Source: Coemansia sp. RSA 487 (Eukaryota > Kickxellomycota > Kickxellomycetes > Kickxellales > Kickxellaceae). Taken from it: DNA of 64,000 nucleotides. Both the position numbers and the translations under genes were made by a program. Below the pieces are notes generated by a model. That model did no database searches, had not been told where the DNA came from, and saw only the letters and a list, made by a program, of their open reading frames with translations. Below, in pieces: positions 40,377-49,135 of this stretch (positions are counted from its first letter, which is position 1; the number at the start of each line of letters is the position of its first letter). The stretch covers positions 1-64,000 of the forward strand of contig JANBRJ010000022.1 of NCBI GenBank assembly GCA_027577595.1, read 5' to 3'.

Positions 40377-42511
40377 AGGAGTGGCGGCGGGAGGAGCGGT
40401 AGGAGCGGTGTCCGAATATGCCACCCCTGGTTGTTGTGGTTGTGCTCGGTCGGGTCTGCGTCTGTGTCTGCGTCTGCGGTCGTGGCCGTGGATCGCTTTA
40501 TGCGGCCGGTCGGACGTTGTTTCCCGGCTTTGCCGACTTTACCTGTGGACTTCGTTGCTGCAACCTTGTCGATAGGTGACGTTGTGGCGGGTGTTTCCAG
40601 GCGTGGTCCGGCGGCCTTTTTCCCTGGCGTCGCCATGCGTGTGGCGGCCTCTTTGGTTTCAGTTGCCTTTGTGTTGGTGGCCATCTGTCTTGCGAGCCGT
40701 CTGAGCGCGTTGCCGGCGGCGGTCTTTCCTTTGTCAGTGAGGAGGCTGGCGAGGCTCTCTTCGTTGAGGACGGTGGCGGCGTTGCGCTGTTTATTGGCGC
40801 GCTGTGTAGCGTCCTCCTGCATTTCGGCGTCTTGGTCGGCGATGTCGTGCAGGATGGTGCTGTTTGTCCTTTCGTTCTTCCTGGCGGCAGCTACCGCGGC
40901 GGTGGCCTCCTCAGAGGCAATGGCGGCGGCGGTGGCGGCCCGCTCTTGTTCGTTGTCGGGTTCGTCATCTTGTCGCGGCGCCGTAGCTTTGACGGCGGCC
41001 GCGGTGGCGGCCTTTGCTGTGGCAGCGGTCCTGGCAGCATTGGCGGCGGCGGTTTCGGCGGCGGCTGGCTCGGGGGCCCTGACACGCTCGCACTCCTGCT
41101 CGGCGGAGGCCATGTCCTCGTCCTCGTCCGAGGAAGGCGCGAGGTCACTATCGCTGTTGTAGGGTGAGTAGCCCTCGTTTGCGTCTGCCTCGCCGTATTG
41201 TTCCTCCCGCTTGTTGCCCTCCTCGGTCCCCGGGGTGGTTGCATCGGCTGTGTTGGCTACCGTCTCTTCGGCGGCCTTCTCGGCAGCGGCGGCAGTGCGC
41301 TCTGGGTGGCACTCTTCTCCGAGGCATACGTCATCCAGTGTGCCATGGTGTATATGACAGTGTCGTGGGTGTGCGTTTATGAACAGGTCGACTGCCGTTG
41401 TGCGCTGGAAGTGGGGATCGTGGATCCTTAGCAGGCGCGGCGCCTTTGCGCCTGGCTTGAGTGCGATGACCATGCGCCAGGCTCCGTAGAAGGTGTTATT
41501 TTTTCCGTGTATTGGCATCAGCTCCTGGATTTCGCCCAGCCTGCCGAGTGCCGGCGTGAGGTCGGCTGTCGTGACGTGGACGGACTGCGCCTGGAACGTG
41601 AGTGGTAGGGTGATTCCGCCGGATGCGTCTTGCCAGTAGTACGTTTTGCCATCGATTTCGAGTGGTGTGGTCATCAGCTGGCGCAGGGGGCGACTTGTTT
41701 GAAGCCGACTGAGAAGCAGGCTAGGATGGGTCCTCCGTTTTCCTGCGGCTTCAGCAGGTGCTTGGAGAATGCGCTTGGGGATCTTTGTGTGCGTTGCGAC
41801 GTGGTCTGCGACTTTGGTGGAGGTGGCGTTGGCGGAGCGGACCATCTCTCTAGTCCAGCTTGAGGCTGGGAGTATGTGTGCGTCTGCAGCCTTTTTGGGC
41901 GCTGCAACTTGGGCTGTTGGGGGCTGCGCCTTGGGGGCTGTTTCCGGAAGCGTATTATCTGGGTTTCCTGTAGGGGCGGTGGTGGCTTTACCTTGCTGGG
42001 CGGCCGGGGCTGGGGCAGAATTGGGGGTCGAAGGCGCCACGGCCTTGGAGGGAGGAAGAGCATCCTCGTTGCTTTCCTCCATCTCCATATCCTCCAAGTC
42101 TCCTTCTGCAGTGGTTGTTTCTGTTCTCGCGCCGGGACCAACGGCGGTAGGGCGGGTGAATGGTACTCCAATGGGTACTACTACGTCCACCATACGGTTG
42201 GCGATGCCAGTTGAGAACGGGATCGCGTCGTAGGATCCCTTGGCGGCGCTTGCGTACGAGGTGCTGCTGGCAGGCGTGTTGGGCTGCGTTGCTTTTCCGT
42301 TGGTGCGGGCCATCGTTGGTGCACCGAGTTGCGTGGTGCGGATCGCTGGCTTACGCCAAGCGTTGCCGCTAGGTCCAGGTCCGTTCCTGCTACCGCCATG
42401 GTGGCCGCGTGCTGGAGGGGCGAGCTGGGGGGACTGTTTGCCGCTGTTGGGCACCTGCTGCTGCCTCCTGCCACGGGTGGCCGTGGTCCAAGGGCCGTTG
42501 ATGTCGGCCAT
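39980..42511 (-). CDS. LINE ORF1, gag-like protein
   Basis: From the ATG at 42511 (MADINGPWTTATRGRRQQQV) the product is about 843 residues. A basic N-terminus is followed by Pro/Ala-rich linkers. A globular part comes next (PLRQLMTTPLEIDGKTYYWQ, FYGAWRMVIALKPGAKAPRL), with a Cys/His cluster HPRHCHIHHGTLDDVCLGEE that could bind zinc. A very Ala/Glu-rich, probably coiled-coil segment ends the chain. The frame also runs open upstream of the ATG through the antisense of the tRNA gene, which is coincidental. No standard CCHC knuckle is seen. Confidence 0.75.
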   Translation of the reverse strand: MADINGPWTTATRGRRQQQVPNSGKQSPQLAPPARGHHGGSRNGPGPSGNAWRKPAIRTTQLGAPTMARTNGKATQPNTPASSTSYASAAKGSYDAIPFSTGIANRMVDVVVPIGVPFTRPTAVGPGARTETTTAEGDLEDMEMEESNEDALPPSKAVAPSTPNSAPAPAAQQGKATTAPTGNPDNTLPETAPKAQPPTAQVAAPKKAADAHILPASSWTREMVRSANATSTKVADHVATHTKIPKRILQAPAEAAGKRRTHPSLLLSRLQTSRPLRQLMTTPLEIDGKTYYWQDASGGITLPLTFQAQSVHVTTADLTPALGRLGEIQELMPIHGKNNTFYGAWRMVIALKPGAKAPRLLRIHDPHFQRTTAVDLFINAHPRHCHIHHGTLDDVCLGEECHPERTAAAAEKAAEETVANTADATTPGTEEGNKREEQYGEADANEGYSPYNSDSDLAPSSDEDEDMASAEQECERVRAPEPAAAETAAANAARTAATAKAATAAAVKATAPRQDDEPDNEQERAATAAAIASEEATAAVAAARKNERTNSTILHDIADQDAEMQEDATQRANKQRNAATVLNEESLASLLTDKGKTAAGNALRRLARQMATNTKATETKEAATRMATPGKKAAGPRLETPATTSPIDKVAATKSTGKVGKAGKQRPTGRIKRSTATTADADTDADPTEHNHNNQGWHIRTPLLPLLPPPLLWRPRVPPSARTTHTHIHIRIHTHATPRTAPAITQQTTHPPCLLRQPLQTDPPQPHRTQKSPHPPNRKSRSHQQCPSQPHSALPPSTWPQPERATPNAAPKSYKPCRQTCRRSDPQSSSSRSSQRPTIQPPN

Positions 42512-42646
42512 CGGGATGGGTAAGTGGTGGATGCGGGTTTTTTGCGCGCTGACGATGGATTCGTTGTCGATGGATTCGCTGAAAGAGAGGGAAATATTTG
42601 TACTATACAAAAATTTCCGCAAAATTTCAAAAACAGAAGAGAAGAA

Positions 42647-42720
42647 GATTTCTTGGTGTAGTTGGTTATCACGTCTGCCTAACACGCAGACGGTCGCCAG
42701 TTCGAACCTGGCAGAAATCA
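42647..42720 (+). tRNA. tRNA-Val (AAC)
   Basis: The 74-base cloverleaf is complete. The acceptor arms GATTTCT and AGAAATC pair perfectly, with discriminator A. The D arm is GTG...CAC, the anticodon stem is TCTGC/GCAGA, and its loop CTAACAC has anticodon AAC at 42681-42683. The T arm is GCCAG-TTCGAAC-CTGGC. The internal A box (TGGTGTAGTTGG) and B box (AGTTCGAACCT) fit. There is no intron and no encoded CCA. The T-rich run after 42720 (ATTTTTATTTTTTTT) is a Pol III terminator. The LINE's 5' end is immediately upstream, in the opposite direction. Confidence 0.95.
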
Positions 42721-42740
42721 TATTTTTATTTTTTTTATAA
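42721..42740 (+). terminator. Pol III terminator of tRNA-Val
   Basis: Two T runs (TTTTT, then eight T) directly follow the tRNA 3' end. Confidence 0.8.
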
Positions 42741-42756
42741 AAAATATATATATATA

Positions 42757-42850
42757 CTTAGTCTATTGACTTGGTTATAATGCTAGTTATTTTATTTTTT
42801 CGGTTTTCTTGCACTTTCACGTATTCGCCACTCTGCACGTAAAATTTGTT
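42757..42850 (-). repeat. 3'-flank repeat, copy A (downstream of subunit h gene)
   Basis: Read on the minus strand it contains GTGGCGAATACGTGAAAGTG, then CAAGAA, and further on AACTAGCATTATAACCAAGT. It begins about 40 bases after the stop codon of the ATP synthase subunit h gene. Copies B (43962-44050) and C (44090-44142) are clearly related and have the same orientation. Confidence 0.75.
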
Positions 42851-42888
42851 TATTTGATATGTAAAGAACCCATGATTGTTAAGTAACT

Positions 42889-43544
42889 CTAGGCACTGTT
42901 GACAACGCCGCTCTGTTCGTACGTCTTGATATCAGCATCGAGGTTGATGTCGTTCTTGGGAGCCTCTGGAATCTTAGGAGCGACAAATTCCTTTGTTGTC
43001 ACTTCAGCTTTGGCAGCCTAGGTGTCCAAATTAAAGAAATATCACATGATAAATGCACAAGTATTTAGTCACTGTTGAGATTTAATTTTCGCAAAGCATG
43101 TTGGACATTATTAACATAAATATACGGCTATCTTACCTTGGAATCAGGCTTGTAATTGCGGATCTCCTTGAGATAGAGGTCCTGAAGCATATCTACACAA
43201 TAGATGAATTAATAAAGCATAGTGCTGATAATATTAACAACCCCAGGATAAACCAAAAACTGGCTTGCTCAGCAAGATTCTCTTGAAAAACGTAATCACT
43301 CACCTTTCTTCACAGCACCGGCAACCGAAAAGCTACGGACGGTGAAGCGACTGGCAGTCTACAGATATATAAAAAAAGTATATATAGCTTCATTGTTTTA
43401 GTAGTGGAGGTACCTCTGTGAGCGCAGCAAGGAAAAGAACTTGTAGCCGCATTTTTGTAGAGTCAGCTAACTACCAATCAAAAGCAATTTTCGTCATTTT
43501 CGCGGGTATCGTACCTGAATGCGGATAGCAGAGAGAGCAAGCAT
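42889..43544 (-). CDS. ATP14: Mitochondrial ATP synthase subunit h, four small exons
   Basis: The exons on the minus strand are 43515-43544, 43304-43358, 43137-43192 and 42889-43017. All borders are GT-AG and all phases fit, giving 89 residues. The N-terminus MLALSAIRIQTASRFTVRSF is an acid-free, Arg-containing presequence. DMLQDLYLKEIRNYKPDSK matches the conserved start of mature fungal Atp14 (xxQDLYLxELK). The acidic, Pro-rich remainder (FVAPKIPEAPKNDINLDADI) fits the family. Subunit h is part of the peripheral stalk of F1Fo. An alternative first exon at 43414-43452 (MRLQVLFLAALTE) also splices in frame but is less presequence-like. No exon is longer than 130 bases. Confidence 0.85.
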
Positions 43545-43745
43545 TATTTTCGAGACTGATGGAAATACAGAGATAAAGAGCAAATTTAAATAAAACACTT
43601 TTCAAAATTAAAAGAGGAAAGAAAAGGAAATACCTAACTGAAAGAAAACGGATGAACGCAATGCAGCTCTTATCAAGGGACATGATCCTGGTTGTGATCA
43701 TGCGTAATCAATTAATGATGGCTGCTTGAAAAAAATGTATTTTGA

Positions 43746-43930
43746 TTGCAGCAAGCTGGATCCAGCAAAAAAGCATACGATCGAGTTGACTGGAGCTACC
43801 TTAATAGGTGCCTAGAGCACTGTAGCGTGGGCCCTCGCTTCCGAAGCATGATCCGTAACATATATCGAGATAGTACGGTCCAGATCTGGTTTAGCCAGTG
43901 GCTGACCGAACCGGTGGAGAAGAACAGAAC
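43746..43930 (+). mobile_element. Reverse transcriptase fragment of another LINE family
   Basis: The plus-strand frame reads KAYDRVDWSYLNRCLEHCSV, then GPRFRSMIRNIYRDSTVQIW and FSQWLTEPVE. This is palm motif A of an L1/Tx1-like reverse transcriptase and the segment up to just before motif B. Only about 60 codons remain. The sequence differs from the large LINE (which has KAYDGVSHELLFEL), so it is a separate family. It sits between the subunit h and uS17m genes. Confidence 0.8.
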
Positions 43931-43961
43931 GGAGAACCATCCCTCCATAACGGACACAGTG

Positions 43962-44050
43962 CTTGATCTATCGATTTGGTTATAACGCTAGTTATTTTTT
44001 TCAATTAAATTCTTCTCGCACTTTAATGTATTCACCACTTTGTGCGTTAA
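43962..44050 (-). repeat. 3'-flank repeat, copy B
   Basis: On the minus strand it reads TTAACGCACAAAGTGGTGAA, then TACATTAAAGTGCGAGAAG and AACTAGCGTTATAACCAAAT. It matches copy A over its full length (about 75 percent by eye) and copy C over the first half. Confidence 0.75.
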
Positions 44051-44089
44051 AAATAACCTTGTTACTGATGTTTTGTACTTGTTCTATTT

Positions 44090-44142
44090 CTACTCTTCTT
44101 CTTGCACTTTAATGTATTTGCCGCTTTTTGCGTTAAAAACAA
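44090..44142 (-). repeat. 3'-flank repeat, copy C (downstream of uS17m)
   Basis: On the minus strand it reads TTAACGCAAAAAGCGGCAAA, then TACATTAAAGTGCAAGAAGA. It starts about 6 bases after the uS17m stop codon and matches the first half of copies A and B. Confidence 0.75.
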
Positions 44143-44147
44143 GGAGG

Positions 44148-44426
44148 CTAAAGGTGAACTATTCCTGTGTCAGGATCGGTCCAGGTTCTTGCAGGTTTGA
44201 TTATCTCGGCAACAGCAAACGATTTGTGCCGGCTTAGTTTTCTGCAGTGCTCGATGCGAACAACATCGCCGAGATTGCACTTTTCGAATTCGTCGTGGGC
44301 CATGTAGTTTTTGTGAACCAAAATCTCCTTTTGAACATGCCGGTTCACTACGCGCTTTGGCACGCGGACGCGGACTGTCTTGTCCATCGCTGTACTGATA
44401 ACCATTCCGATAAAGTTGTGTCTCAT
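44148..44426 (-). CDS. MRPS17: Mitochondrial small ribosomal subunit protein uS17m
   Basis: This 92-residue S17-family protein binds the small-subunit rRNA. The signature GMVISTAMDKTVRVRVPKRV at the N-terminus and GDVVRIEHCRKLSRHKSFAV in the second half are typical of the OB-fold S17 proteins. It lacks the long extension of cytosolic uS17, and its bacterial-type length with neighbouring mitochondrial genes favours a mitochondrial role. The frame is intronless. The 3' flank carries the repeat shared with the ATP synthase subunit h gene. Confidence 0.9.
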   Translation of the reverse strand: MRHNFIGMVISTAMDKTVRVRVPKRVVNRHVQKEILVHKNYMAHDEFEKCNLGDVVRIEHCRKLSRHKSFAVAEIIKPARTWTDPDTGIVHL

Positions 44427-44782
44427 TTCTGTGATTATGACTAAGGCGAGTTAATACAAATTTGAAATAAAAAATAAAGAATATACAGCTAAAAAAAGAG
44501 ATAAAAATAAAAAAGCTGTCATGAAAAATATCAAGGCACACACCAGTTATATCAAAGACAATAGAGATCAAGTAATCAGACTGCTTTTGGATCGTTGTTT
44601 TTTGAAAATGCCAAGAAAAAGGATCTGAAAAATCAAATGCAATGCTGTTGTGTTTTGGTCGCCTTTTGCTCATTTCTGCTTGCTGGGACATCAAAACTTG
44701 TATATTGTCAACAAGTCCCGTTTTCTGCATTTTTCTTTTTATCAGCTTACTTATAGCAGCATTTCGTATAACAAATACAGAT

Positions 44783-46294
44783 ATGGACAGGTTCAAAGAG
44801 ACGATAAAGTCGCAGATGTTTGAGTTGGGATTCTTGGATACCAGTACTTCTTATTGCACCATCCCGTTTTACTTTTATTACAAGAACGAGGATAATGATA
44901 GTCAGTTTATGCCATCTGCGCTGTTGAAAGACTCGTTCTTTTCAGCCCTTCAAGAGTTTCCCATTCTCGCCGGTCGTTTGCATATGAAAAATGGCGGAAT
45001 TGGCGCAAGTATCAGAGTAGGCGAAAGCGACATCAACATGCCCGAGTATTGCGAGATTAACAGCAATGTCCACTTTGACGAGCTTGAGGCAGAAAACTTT
45101 AGCTGGGATGCACTTCCAAAGGAAATATCACAGCCAGGATTTGTTATGCGCAAAGGAGAAGATGGCATAATCAAACTCGCAACCATCAAGATCGCTAGAC
45201 TAGACAACAACAGCGGTCTGGTATTGCTTGCCAACATTGCGCATGTTGTAATGGACACTAGCGGGGTTACAACATTCCTTAAGCGCTGGGCGCAGCTATG
45301 CCGTCAGCAGACGCACAAAACAAGCGATGTCGATTCCGTTATATCCAGAAAATTGCTGTGGCATGATCGAAAATACCTGTACGATAGTCTGCCTGAGCAG
45401 GGAGAGCCGCTGGACCATGTTACCGGTATGATAAACAGAACAAAGAGCACGATATCGACGTTTTTTGCACGACTTTCGCCCGAAGCTCGTAGTAAAGTAA
45501 TGGGTTTCACTGTATCTTTCTTTCCTGCGGACAGCCACATGTTCCGCCTCCCGTTCCAAAAGCTACGTGCTTTAAAGGCGGCCATTCTTGCCAGCAGCAC
45601 CAGCGACTGCCATCACATGTCTGACAACGACGTAATCACTGCGCTGTTGTCTATGGTTGTTATACAGTGCAACAAAGGCCATCATAGCATTGCGGCAGAA
45701 GAACCAAAGTCCTCTTCTCTCTTTGGTTGTTTTAAAAGCAGCAAGAGCAACAGCAAGAACAAGAGTAAAAGTTCAAATGACGAACAAAGGCTGGTGACAA
45801 TTGCTGTAGACTGTCGCTACCGTCTTGGCCAGCCTGATATGGCCAGATATACCGGAAATGGAATCATATCACATGTTCTGGCATTTCCCTTGCATGATAT
45901 TCGTGCAGAAATAAAGCCAGAGTCACTCGCAAGATGTGCCTTGCTGGTGAGACAGGGTGTCAACAGTATCACCCCACAATATATTCGTGAGTATGTCAAC
46001 CTGGGCGACAGCGCACCCGACTGCTTTCAGCGCCTGATGGCATACATGATCCATGTTCCAACCAGGTTTTGCGTGTCCAGCCAAGCAAGGCTAGATTTTT
46101 ATGGCGCCGACTTTGGGAATGGCCGTCCCGTATGGGTCAGTCCGCCAAAAACCTATGTGCCTGGCTATTCATCAGTTCTTCCTGCGCCTGCCTCTTGCGA
46201 ATACTATAATATATATGTGTCAGTGAGAGGGGATATCATGGCCAAAGTGCTCTGTCATCCGTTCTGGAACAGCCTAGTTGAGTTGATCTATTAG
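44783..46294 (+). CDS. BAHD-like acyltransferase (HXXXD transferase family)
   Basis: From the ATG at 44783 the product has 503 residues. The catalytic HxxxD motif is HVVMDTSG (His154, Asp158), within a strand-rich context (GLVLLANIAHVVMDTSGVTT). The second family motif, usually DFGWG, appears as DFGNG near residue 443 (YGADFGNGRPVWV). The CoA-dependent transferases of this family (PF02458 type) acylate alcohols or amines, and fungal members take part in toxin, sterol or secondary metabolism. No pathway neighbours are present, so the substrate is unknown. A low-complexity Lys/Ser loop (SKSNSKNKSKSS) lies at about 330-342. The frame is open 47 codons further upstream, but those residues are not family-like. 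Confidence 0.85.
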   Translation: MDRFKETIKSQMFELGFLDTSTSYCTIPFYFYYKNEDNDSQFMPSALLKDSFFSALQEFPILAGRLHMKNGGIGASIRVGESDINMPEYCEINSNVHFDELEAENFSWDALPKEISQPGFVMRKGEDGIIKLATIKIARLDNNSGLVLLANIAHVVMDTSGVTTFLKRWAQLCRQQTHKTSDVDSVISRKLLWHDRKYLYDSLPEQGEPLDHVTGMINRTKSTISTFFARLSPEARSKVMGFTVSFFPADSHMFRLPFQKLRALKAAILASSTSDCHHMSDNDVITALLSMVVIQCNKGHHSIAAEEPKSSSLFGCFKSSKSNSKNKSKSSNDEQRLVTIAVDCRYRLGQPDMARYTGNGIISHVLAFPLHDIRAEIKPESLARCALLVRQGVNSITPQYIREYVNLGDSAPDCFQRLMAYMIHVPTRFCVSSQARLDFYGADFGNGRPVWVSPPKTYVPGYSSVLPAPASCEYYNIYVSVRGDIMAKVLCHPFWNSLVELIY

Positions 46295-46800
46295 ATCTTT
46301 GCATTTTTATGCCATTTTTCTTAATTAACATTTATAAAAGTATGTAGCCTCTCTTTTAGTACCGAGCTGGATACCCAAAGAAAGTCCCTACGAATAGGGA
46401 CAATACGTCCAGTCGGTGTGGATGGAGGCTTGTTTAAAAAATAAACAGTTGTCTAGGTTCTTTTGGAACAAGGAGCTGCAAGATCAAAAAAACTCTCAGC
46501 TCCAGAATATTCTGCCAAATCAACCACATCTTTTTTGATAATCCAAAAAGGAAGCGTTTCCAAACTGAACGCCCCCAGAGCCACTCCTTCATTAACTCTA
46601 GCGCAAAACAAATAGCCTGGTAGCGGATTTATGGGCCATGGTCACCCTAAATTTTGCTGTTGATGTTTCTTCTAGTTTTGCTCAGTTGTCTTTTGCTCTT
46701 TCGCTATTACATTGTCTCTTTTTATGTGCTCTATTGTTAAGGAATAGTTTAGAGGAAAATACTTTTATTCGTATTTGTATTTACCAGTGCAGCGGCGTTA
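46295..46800. other. Intergenic with hairpin and possible element remnant
   Basis: A perfect 7-bp hairpin (GTCCCTACGAATAGGGAC) lies at about 46384-46401. A plus-strand reading of the surrounding 250 bases is LINE-like in flavour (WNKELQDQKNSQLQNILPNQ) but too short and broken to assign. The right part is the SLX4 leader. Confidence 0.35.
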
Positions 46801-48865
46801 ATGAGTGGAATGGCAGACGCTGTCCACTGTGCAATTTGCGAAATGGATATCACGCAACTGGGGTTAGACTCGCGCAATTATCATGTCGAAAAGTGCTTGA
46901 ATAGAAATGTGGGCATGTCACAGCCAACTCTTGTAAAAGACACAGCTCAGCTATCCATTGCCGAAACAGAGACGTTGGCTAGGTTGGCAACTTGCCCGAT
47001 ATGCGGCGCCGAATGGATGCAGTTACATTGCACACGTTCATCCCACGTAGCTGAGTGTTCCAAGCGCCACCAGCTTTCAAAAGACGATCTACGCTCGCTG
47101 ATAACCCTTTTCCGGGAGTCGCTGGACAACAGCCAAAGCGATTCAACGACGAGTACATCAAGCAAAAAACCAAAGGCCAGAAATGCGGACACTGCGTTCG
47201 ACAGAGCATTCAACATACTAAAGAAAGGCTCACCATCGTTAGTTAGTACTACATCGAAAAGATCTCACGCAACCCCAAGATCTGTTGTCAATAAAGTAGC
47301 ACCTAATGATTGCAAAAACAAGACTATCGATCGCTGGTTCAACAAACAACCAAGCTCTGGTACAGATGACACCGAGGTATTGGACACTGTTGTCTGCCGA
47401 CGGCCTGAAGCTAAACGTGCGACAACATTGGAGTTTGAAGTTGAAAGCGACGACGAGTTTCAGAGCACAAAAGTACGTGTGCCATTGCGGCAGGCATACA
47501 TTTCCCTCATGCAGAAGCGGAGCAAAAGAAAAAGAGAGTTTCTTGATGATCTGGATGATGATATTAATGAGGCAAAGGCGCTGTCATTGTCGCTGGTGCG
47601 CTCTCCGACACCTGATCAGAACTCTGCCAGCAAATCTAAAAGTGGAAGTGTAAAGCGGCGAGGCGTAGCAGGGTCAAGGGCAGAAAACGCATTAGCAGTG
47701 TCCGAAGTACTGGCAAGCGGGGAGGCTCAGGACTATATCCGGCAGCGAGCGGCAGCCTTGGCGCACCTGGATGAATGTTCTATAGCCAACAGCAGCAACG
47801 ACATACTCAGCCTATCGCCGGCCACTGACTTTTGTTCCACTGGATCCAGCTCTTCGAGGTTGGAGCTTTGGCATTTGGGGTCCTTAAGCGAACCAGCAGA
47901 TAGAGAATATTGTCCGATATTTGAAAAGTATAAAGTAGGTTAGCAACCTGTATAATCCCTTTGAAATCGTAGAATGTAACCTTGCAACGCGTTTCTCTGT
48001 TATTAAAAGCTACACTGGTAGAAATCGTTCTATTTTCAACGTCTAGATGCAGCATAGCGATCATACAAGCGGTAGCGACTGTATTGGGACGTTTATGGAA
48101 CACATGCTACGAGAAATTGCACTTGGTAATATGGAAGAATCGAAATCGAAATCGAAACAAGCACATCTCCGCACAGCATATTTGAAAATGCTACATACTC
48201 TCCACTGTAGCTTTGATAGACAGAGTCGGAACATGGATTGTATGGACTGGGTCAGCAGCAGCGCAGCGCCGGGGGATGGCTCAGAGTCAGCGTACAGAGA
48301 CGATACAAGTGGAGAGCTAGATGTACACGATATAGAATCCGATAATAGTGAAGTAGCTGCTCTTTCCCCTCCAGCTTCTTCAACAGCATCTTTATCTCTA
48401 TTGGAATTTAACCAGGATCCATTGCCATACGCTCACGGTAAGCCCAAAATCAATAAGCTGAAGCCTCAGCATCATTGTACAGATTCTCGTGCAACCGCTA
48501 CCCCACAATATGCGAAAATGGACATTGCACATCTTCAATACATCGCAGCAGGGTTTGGACTACGCGTAAATACCTCAAGGAGGCTTCTAGTACATCAACT
48601 ACAGACGATTTGGCAGCAGACTCACAAAAACAGCGATAGGAAACATAATGGAAACAAAGAGGAAACATCTCAGAGAACAAACGCACAGTTATTTTCTCGT
48701 ATACGGGAATACATTCGAAGCAACACTGGTTTGTATGAGCAGGTTATCTGCTACCAAGTGCTGGATTTCAACACTGTCTATCAGAATATAAGTGCACATA
48801 TTCAATGCCAGAGATTTGTACTGCGCAAGTATTTTGATTCTGAGGGAATTGCTTACTCAGAGTGA
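46801..48865 (+). CDS. SLX4: SLX4 structure-specific endonuclease scaffold, two exons
   Basis: The exons are 46801-47934 and 48047-48865, joined in phase 0 (donor GTAGGT, acceptor TCTAG), giving 650 residues. Two zinc fingers of C2HC type stand at the N-terminus: CAICEMD...HVEKC (about 10-32) and CPICGAE...HVAEC (about 65-86). They resemble the tandem UBZ4 fingers of animal SLX4. A helical SAP-like stretch (MDIAHLQYIAAGFGLRVNTS) and the conserved C-terminal SLX1-binding domain (LFSRIREYIRSNTGLYEQVI, then CYQVLDFNTVYQNI) follow in exon 2. SLX4 activates the SLX1 nuclease for branched DNA. The middle part is disordered and basic (KRSKRKREFLDDLDDDINEA). Confidence 0.9.
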
Positions 48866-49135
48866 AGAAAAAACCCCAAACCTTGTAGTTTTGTTGGAAA
48901 GTGCTTGCTTGAAACAACTTTTTTGTAATAAACGTTGGTTGTTTGCAAAATGTGAATTCTAGTGTTGTGCTGCTGCTTTTCCTCTTTTCAGACGATGTGG
49001 AGGAAATATTTTTTCTGTGTATCCTTGATTAATACTGAGGAATTCTTCTAAAACAACTTTTGTAGCTTTCGTATCACTTGTCTAGGTCCTTGAAAACTAT
49101 ATAAAACATGATTTGTCAATTATCTATTAGAAAAA
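48866..49135. other. SLX4 3' flank
   Basis: An AT-rich stretch between SLX4 and the transposon relic. Nothing further was recognised. Confidence 0.35.

Larger units (their letters stand above)
35855..42640 (-). mobile_element. Nearly complete L1/Tx1-like LINE
   Basis: This GC-rich non-LTR retrotransposon of about 6.8 kb is transcribed on the minus strand. It has a gag-like ORF1, then an endonuclease/exonuclease/phosphatase-type nuclease, a reverse transcriptase and a C-terminal zinc-knuckle domain in ORF2. The reverse transcriptase motif RPISLLNTDLKIITSILIRR points to the L1/Tx1 group. The coding capacity is almost intact, with one change of frame inside the endonuclease region, so insertion was probably recent. 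Its 5' end lies within about 100 bases of the 5' end of the tRNA-Val gene, in opposite orientation. The borders are approximate. Confidence 0.9.
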
